A stretch of DNA of 29,475 nt from OMIW01 sp044235645. Lineage in GTDB: Bacteria; Bdellovibrionota_C; UBA2361; OMIW01. Position numbers and translations under genes: made by a program. Of this stretch, positions 25,203 through 29,475 are shown in pieces. The stretch covers positions 1 to 29,475 of the forward strand of contig JBIIHQ010000016.1 of NCBI GenBank assembly GCA_044235645.1, written 5' to 3'. A model generated the notes under the pieces. That model worked only from the letters and a program-made list of their open reading frames with translations, had not been told where the DNA came from and did no database searches. The first letter of the stretch is position 1. Every line of letters begins with the position of its first letter.

Positions 25203-27067
25203 ATTATGTTTACCTTGAAGACACTTGGCTTGTTCGTCCTAATCCAAGCGAGTACCTCTTGCCAATCCTTCGTATTGGTCAGTCCCACACACCCCTCGGT
25301 TCCATCCTCTTGGGCCTTTCCGAAACTCGGGTCGAGGTGAATACCAAGAGCTGACCTGCGGCTTTGTCTCCCTCCATGTCCTTGCTCAAGTTGCGACAAA
25401 TCAGTCGGAATAAACCAACGCTTTCCATCGGACGATTTTCCAATTTCTGGGTTGGTTCCCTCGACAGGCACTCCCACGCTGTATTCCCCGTCAGGTAGCG
25501 GAGCTTGAGTGCCACTCGTCAAACGATCGCTATTTTGAGTAGTTCTTCTTCCTGAAACCGTATCGTATTGCCTAAAAAGACGTCCATTATCAAACAACTG
25601 AAGCGAATAAATAGGATTTCCCAATTCGTTCTTACGTCCCGTGGGGACAAGCATCATTGACGACCCCGACTGACGAGGAGCAACTGGAGCTGGCGGTGTT
25701 GGTGAACTTTGCGATGACCTTAACTGTTGGCAGATTAAGCTCTGGGTCTGTCCGACCCGAGCCATTCTCGCCCTTTCGTCCGTCGCGGCTCGATCTGGAT
25801 CAAGGCCATCGTGGAAGGCCGATATAACATATTTTTTACCGCCCACATCTACAACGGCGACATCTGCCATGAGCCAACTCACTACGCCACATTTGCCCCC
25901 CACTCTTCCCGATGTTCCGAAGATATTCTCAGATGATTTGAGGCTACTTTGAGCAATCCGTGCAACCGCGTCAGTGGCAGAAAATATTTTCTGCATCGAC
26001 CTTCCGACCTCAATTGCCGAGGTTTGATTTTTTTTGCTCAATGCATGCGTATACCCATCTGGCATGGAAAGATACCGATTGAACTCGGTGCTTTGGTACC
26101 CCATTTTGCGGAATTTCTCGTTTATCGCAGCACCTGGCCCTCCAAGACGCTCGACAAGAATATTCGTCGCGGTGTTGTCCGAGTCTTTCAACATTCGCTC
26201 CAGTGCCACCTGGACGGTTACCCTCTCGTTAATCGTGCCATCCGTCTCGGATTTTGTTCTCGATGACACCGTTAGCGTATCAGACAATTTCAGCCTTCCC
26301 TCTACAATTTCCCTCCGAACTGCCTCGGCAACCATGAGTTTGATGGTTGAGGCTGGGCCCTGGATTGTCTCCCGTCCGTTTCGTTCTGAAATTACTCTTC
26401 CAGACATATCCATAACGGCAACATTTGTCGCACCTGTTTGCCTCATTATTGCGGCCAGGTCTAGGGGCGACGGTCGGCCCTCCGTAGTCGCCTCACGCCC
26501 TCCCTGGGATTGAGCTGGTGAAGATGGGGTCTGACTTCGTGGCTGACTTCTTTCTATCTCCTGCTTTGCTTTGTCGAAGAGCCCCTTGAGCGCTGCCCCT
26601 TGTCCCCGATCAACTAAATCGCCGAGCTTTACCCCTGTTTCAGCCTTTTCACCCGTTTTTTTATCTCCCTCCGTCTTCTCAATCCACCTGTCCCCTACCG
26701 CATCACTGACATCCCCACTCTTCGGGTCGAAGCGAAACACCACCGTTTCCCTTTTTCCGCCCACATCGCGAGACACCACACCGATGAGCTGAACAACCTC
26801 ACCTTTATCATTTTTATGTTGAAGGAGAGCGACCTGCTCCCCGGCCTTTTCCTCAACAAGAGTCGTCCTTTCCGAATAAGCCCCGAACTTAACAATCGGA
26901 GCCCCATCCTTCATGAAGAGGTTTATCGTTCGTGGGGCGGATTCGGGACGAGTGGTAACGGATGGCGACGCAGGGGGGGTCGGTAAAGCAGGGGGTAAGG
27001 GAACCGCGGATGGAGATGGGGTTGCTGATCCCGACGGGGATGGCCCTACTGGACTATTTTCTGACAT
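25199..27067 (-). CDS. Fusion of serine beta-lactamase/DD-peptidase-like and L,D-transpeptidase-like domains
   Basis: 622 residues from ATG 27067, which has GGAGG four bases upstream; a TTG 15 codons earlier is unlikely. There is no signal peptide: residues 1-45 are Pro/Ser/Thr-rich (MSENSPVGPSPSGSATPSPS) and disordered. Residues 46-175 form an unrecognised charged domain. Residues 200-450 resemble the class A beta-lactamase/PBP-like fold: SxxK in PASTIKLMVAEAV (Ser240, Lys243), SDN at 296-298 and a KTG-like triad reading GGKCGVV (Lys392, Cys393, Gly394). After a Pro/Ser linker (450-470), residues 470-622 resemble a YkuD-type L,D-transpeptidase: His577 in LGIHLDPSFG and Cys593 in GTEGCVGL, 16 residues later. 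Such domains link or cut stem peptides of peptidoglycan. Either domain could be inactive: the KTG change affects the first. Confidence 0.75.
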   Translation of the reverse strand: MSENSPVGPSPSGSATPSPSAVPLPPALPTPPASPSVTTRPESAPRTINLFMKDGAPIVKFGAYSERTTLVEEKAGEQVALLQHKNDKGEVVQLIGVVSRDVGGKRETVVFRFDPKSGDVSDAVGDRWIEKTEGDKKTGEKAETGVKLGDLVDRGQGAALKGLFDKAKQEIERSQPRSQTPSSPAQSQGGREATTEGRPSPLDLAAIMRQTGATNVAVMDMSGRVISERNGRETIQGPASTIKLMVAEAVRREIVEGRLKLSDTLTVSSRTKSETDGTINERVTVQVALERMLKDSDNTATNILVERLGGPGAAINEKFRKMGYQSTEFNRYLSMPDGYTHALSKKNQTSAIEVGRSMQKIFSATDAVARIAQSSLKSSENIFGTSGRVGGKCGVVSWLMADVAVVDVGGKKYVISAFHDGLDPDRAATDERARMARVGQTQSLICQQLRSSQSSPTPPAPVAPRQSGSSMMLVPTGRKNELGNPIYSLQLFDNGRLFRQYDTVSGRRTTQNSDRLTSGTQAPLPDGEYSVGVPVEGTNPEIGKSSDGKRWFIPTDLSQLEQGHGGRQSRRSALGIHLDPSFGKAQEDGTEGCVGLTNTKDWQEVLAWIRTNKPSVFKVNIM

Positions 27068-27381
27068 CGCGCCTCCAAATACCTTCTCGTCTACCCACCA
27101 GCCACAACCCAAGAACTCCCCCAGGCGTCCGCACGCTGTTCCATCGAGAGAGCTCCGCCCCCTTGGGAATGAACCTTGGCTACCCTCCTTCCCCTGACTT
27201 CTAACGGGAATACCTTTTTTGTGATTCTTTTTTAAGGTTCACCACGATTGAGATATGCATAAAAAGCCTGAGGATGTAGCTTTTCGCGGACCTCCTGGTG
27301 CAAGATATTGGGAGTGTCAATCGTTATGGGCGACTGAATTTGCCTTGCCGAGGCAACAGTGCGCGAGCTGTCATGTAGTTT
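27068..27381. other. Intergenic region before the small hypothetical gene
   Basis: 314 bases between the divergent starts of the bifunctional wall gene and the small hypothetical gene. The minus-strand start has its GGAGG next to it. A plus-strand 66-codon frame (27255-27455) with a CASCH motif overlaps the next gene and is rejected as a gene below. No clear promoter, hairpin or RNA is seen. Confidence 0.35.
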
Positions 27382-27789
27382 ATGCCAACGACTCCGACCT
27401 TCCAATCGCTACCGTCACAATCGCCCTCCTTTTCACCGGACGGGGTCTTCACTGAACACGAGAGAAAAAGAATCATCTGGATAGTACGACATCCTGAGCT
27501 GTATCAAGCGATCTCAGATCTCTACGGTAAGCCCCGAGAACAGAGTGAACAGTCATCCCTCATCAGATTTGATGTTAAGATTGCCTCTCTCAACCTCGCT
27601 GCGGTAACGATGGATCGCAGAACAGGGTCAATTTCGGTTGAATCATCCTTTTTGAAAATCGCTCCCAATACCTCTCTCGAAAAGCTCACTTCCGACCAGA
27701 AAGAACAGGTCGAGCGCCAACTAATACGACTAGAGCAGAAACTCCTCCTCCTCGATCAAAGACGATCGGCTCGATCCTCCTCTCGGTAG
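27382..27789 (+). CDS. Small hypothetical protein
   Basis: 135 residues from ATG 27382, with no good ribosome binding site, so the start is uncertain. I do not recognise the family. Residues 1-22 are Pro/Ser/Thr-rich, as at the start of the other accessory proteins here. The rest is charged and helical, with HERKRIIWIVRHPELYQAIS, a beta-like stretch SLIRFDVKIASLNLAAVTMD, and a C-terminal coiled coil rich in Leu and Gln (SDQKEQVERQLIRLEQKLLLL). No signal peptide or membrane helix. It is divergent from the bifunctional wall gene and in line with the dehydrogenase gene, 183 bases upstream of it. Confidence 0.5.
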   Translation: MPTTPTFQSLPSQSPSFSPDGVFTEHERKRIIWIVRHPELYQAISDLYGKPREQSEQSSLIRFDVKIASLNLAAVTMDRRTGSISVESSFLKIAPNTSLEKLTSDQKEQVERQLIRLEQKLLLLDQRRSARSSSR

Positions 27790-27972
27790 CTGATGGCGAA
27801 CCTCGTCGTAATCAATTCTTACGTTTCGATGAGTCGTTGAGGCACGGGGTTCTCGCGAGATCCCTCCTGTGAGAATTATCGGCGGTGATAGTGCCCAAAA
27901 AATCTTCTTGTGCCGTTCCTGGCTCTATAGATATCCTGCGGGCACTCCAATTTTCTCGACGGGTAGCCTTTT

Positions 27973-29229
27973 TTGAATACGACCGCCTCCTTCATTGCAG
28001 CCTGCGCCAAGCTTGAACAAGCATTCGCCGTCTTATCACCCGAGATGGAGCTTTCGGTGTTCGATCGAAGCACTAATACGCATGGTTTCGTAGTCGTCTT
28101 TAATGCCGTCGGAGACCCTGCCCACGAAATTCCTCCAATGGGCAAGGGTGGAACCCGGATAGCCCCTCTTGTAACTCTTGATGAGATCCGAATGCTTGCG
28201 CGGACAATGGCGCTGAAAAATGCCGCTGCCGGGCTTCCCCTCGGCGGCGCGAAATCGGGTCTCGCTGCCGATCCAGACGCTGCTGGATTTGAGCGCATAT
28301 ATCGACATTTTGTAAGAAGCATCAAACCCGTACTCGTTGAAAACGGGGGAATCTTCGGAGGCTTCGGATTTGATATCGGAGCGCGTCCCGATCATCCCAC
28401 ATGGGCCTGTGATGAACTACAGAGCTATCGGTGTTTTACCGGAAAACCGATTGCACTTGGAGGAACGGATTACGATGTTGAGGGTATTGCGGGGCTCGGG
28501 GTTGCAACAGCAGCCAAGACCCTTATTTCATTAAAAGGGGAGGACCTGCGACTTCTCTCTTACGCCGTACAAGGTCTGGGGGCAATGGGGGCTGGGGTTA
28601 TTAGATATTTCCACGATAGTGGTGCTCGACTTGGAGTCATATCCGATCCAAGAATTGGGGGTACCCATTACTTAGACCCCAGTCGATTTACCGACCCCTC
28701 GTATGTTTCACGATCAGGATCTATCGAAAGCGACCTGGTCGCTGCGATCGCCTCACAACAATTCGAGCAGACAAATCGCATCCTCCAGACGATCGGTTCA
28801 GAACCTCACCCTCTTGACAACATCATTACCTGTCAGACAGATATTCTTTTTCCCTGTGCTGTTCATGGGGTAATCAACGAAATGAATGCGGCCCAGATCC
28901 GAGCCCGATACATCGTCGAAGGGGCAAATAATCCCTCAACCGATATCGCACGGTCCCTTGTTCATGATCGCGGCATAACAGTAATTCCCGATTTCATAGC
29001 GAACGCAGGGGGAATTATTGCGGCGTATGTCGAGCTCACCATGCATATTTCACCCGAAGAAAACCTGCGCACCCGCGCCAAAGTAATCCGAGCGAAAGAG
29101 CTCACCACACAAAAAATCTCAACTAACGTCCATCGGCTTATTGAGCTGTGCGATAGGTATGGCGTCGAGCCGGTCATAGCCGGCAGGTATATGGCACTCA
29201 ATCGATTGGTGGAGGGGATTCAATTCTAA
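27973..29229 (+). CDS. Glu/Leu/Phe/Val-family amino acid dehydrogenase
   Basis: 418 residues from TTG 27973, the first start after an in-frame TAG at 27964; a later ATG at codon 25 is the alternative. The dimerisation/substrate domain has MGKGGTRIAP and GLPLGGAKSGLAADP with the catalytic Lys94 (GGAKSG). The NAD(P)-binding Rossmann domain begins near 199 with VQGLGAMGAGVI, and the C-terminal part has IVEGANNPSTDIA and VIPDFIANAGGIIAAYVE. The family catalyses reversible oxidative deamination of an amino acid to a 2-oxo acid and ammonia. Glutamate dehydrogenase is the common case, but key stretches depart from it: GFGFDIGARPDHP, and GGTDYDVEGIAGLGV in place of the GRxEATGRGV-type motif, so substrate is left open. 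The rRNA operon follows convergently. Confidence 0.88.
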   Translation: MNTTASFIAACAKLEQAFAVLSPEMELSVFDRSTNTHGFVVVFNAVGDPAHEIPPMGKGGTRIAPLVTLDEIRMLARTMALKNAAAGLPLGGAKSGLAADPDAAGFERIYRHFVRSIKPVLVENGGIFGGFGFDIGARPDHPTWACDELQSYRCFTGKPIALGGTDYDVEGIAGLGVATAAKTLISLKGEDLRLLSYAVQGLGAMGAGVIRYFHDSGARLGVISDPRIGGTHYLDPSRFTDPSYVSRSGSIESDLVAAIASQQFEQTNRILQTIGSEPHPLDNIITCQTDILFPCAVHGVINEMNAAQIRARYIVEGANNPSTDIARSLVHDRGITVIPDFIANAGGIIAAYVELTMHISPEENLRTRAKVIRAKELTTQKISTNVHRLIELCDRYGVEPVIAGRYMALNRLVEGIQF

Positions 29230-29236
29230 ATTGTCG

Positions 29237-29250
29237 CCCATAAGTGGGCA
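29237..29250 (+). terminator. Small hairpin after the dehydrogenase gene
   Basis: GCCCA and TGGGC flank a four-base loop eight bases after the stop. It is followed by ACTTAATC rather than a T-run, so it is a weak candidate for the end of the dehydrogenase transcript. Confidence 0.3.
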
Positions 29251-29407
29251 CTTAATCATCAAATTCACGACAATTCCGTTTGTGCTTGCAAACGAGACCT
29301 CCCCCAGAAAAGCCACGAAGTCCAGGCGCTCTTCATGTTAGCAAACCGTCCTCCGGGCCCGAGGAGAGTAGGATAACGATGTGGGAGGAAATTATTGTGT
29401 GGGTATG

Positions 29408-29446
29408 AAAAAGGAAGCCCCGCGTCACCGATAGGTGAAGCGGGGC
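29408..29446 (-). terminator. Intrinsic terminator of the rRNA operon
   Basis: Read on the minus strand, GCCCCGC and GCGGGGC pair perfectly around an inner TCACC/GGTGA stem with a four-base loop, followed by TTCCTTTTT. It begins a few bases after the end of the 5S sequence, as expected for an rRNA operon that continues beyond the right edge of the window. Confidence 0.9.
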
Positions 29447-29451
29447 AGAGT

Positions 29452-29475
29452 TCTGGCGGCGTCCTACTTTCCCGG
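29452..29475 (-). rRNA. rrf: 5S rRNA, 3' end only
   Basis: The minus-strand sequence beginning at the window edge, CCGGGAAAGTAGGACGCCGC then CAGAA, matches the conserved 3' end of bacterial 5S rRNA (the GGGAAAGTAGGxCGCCGCCAG pattern). The rest of the gene, and presumably 23S and 16S rRNA, lie beyond the right edge. The exact 3' base is uncertain by a few positions. Confidence 0.88.

Noticed and set aside
27255..27455. 66-codon plus-strand frame with CASCH, resembling a cytochrome c heme motif
   Set aside because: Very short, no signal peptide, weak ribosome binding site, and it overlaps the better-supported gene at 27382 by 74 bases; a single CxxCH can arise by chance.

Overview
The window comes from a diderm (Gram-negative) bacterium of moderate GC content. 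It has a complete tolQ-tolR-tolA-tolB-pal-cpoB envelope operon, two lipoproteins with lipoboxes, and the tail of an rRNA operon at the right edge (the last bases of 5S rRNA on the minus strand plus a strong terminator). The lineage cannot be fixed from sequence alone. Unusual paralogs and extended proteins suggest a proteobacterial or deltaproteobacterial-type relative rather than a well-studied genus. No insertion sequence, CRISPR array or tRNA gene was seen.

Left part (1-11454): the 3' part of an unrecognised helical protein faces a soluble GAF/histidine kinase that ends in a degenerate receiver. Next is a stress-signalling block of four genes: a divergent 891-residue PrkA-type kinase on the minus strand, and opposite it spoVR, yeaH (DUF444, von Willebrand type) and a second, more canonical PrkA. 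In other bacteria PrkA, YeaH/YhbH and SpoVR work together in starvation, stationary-phase or sporulation signalling. Two different PrkA proteins around a single SpoVR-YeaH pair is the notable feature here.

Middle accessory part (11455-15344): an AmpD-type amidase coupled to a disordered protein, a Ser/Thr/Gly-rich protein with a membrane-active-looking C-terminus, and a protein ending in a papain-like NlpC/P60/CHAP-type domain. A related oddity at 25199-27067 joins a serine beta-lactamase/DD-peptidase-like domain to an L,D-transpeptidase-like domain. None of these cell-wall-type enzymes has a Sec signal peptide.

Housekeeping part (15367-24063, all minus strand): tolQ, tolR, tolA, tolB, a possible small gene, pal, cpoB, ribF, an rluD-type pseudouridine synthase and pgeF. 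The theme is outer-membrane constriction and peptidoglycan quality control, with flavin and ribosome maintenance genes downstream.

Right part (24313-29475): an aromatic amino acid hydroxylase (phenylalanine 4-hydroxylase type), the bifunctional wall protein, a small hypothetical gene, a divergent Glu/Leu/Phe/Val-type dehydrogenase and the 5S rRNA end.

Start codons were re-chosen by ribosome binding site and signal-peptide logic. The main cases are the second PrkA at 9316, CpoB at 19142, Pal at 19849, TolB at 21588, TolQ at a GTG at 24063, the hydroxylase at 24313 and the bifunctional protein at 27067.
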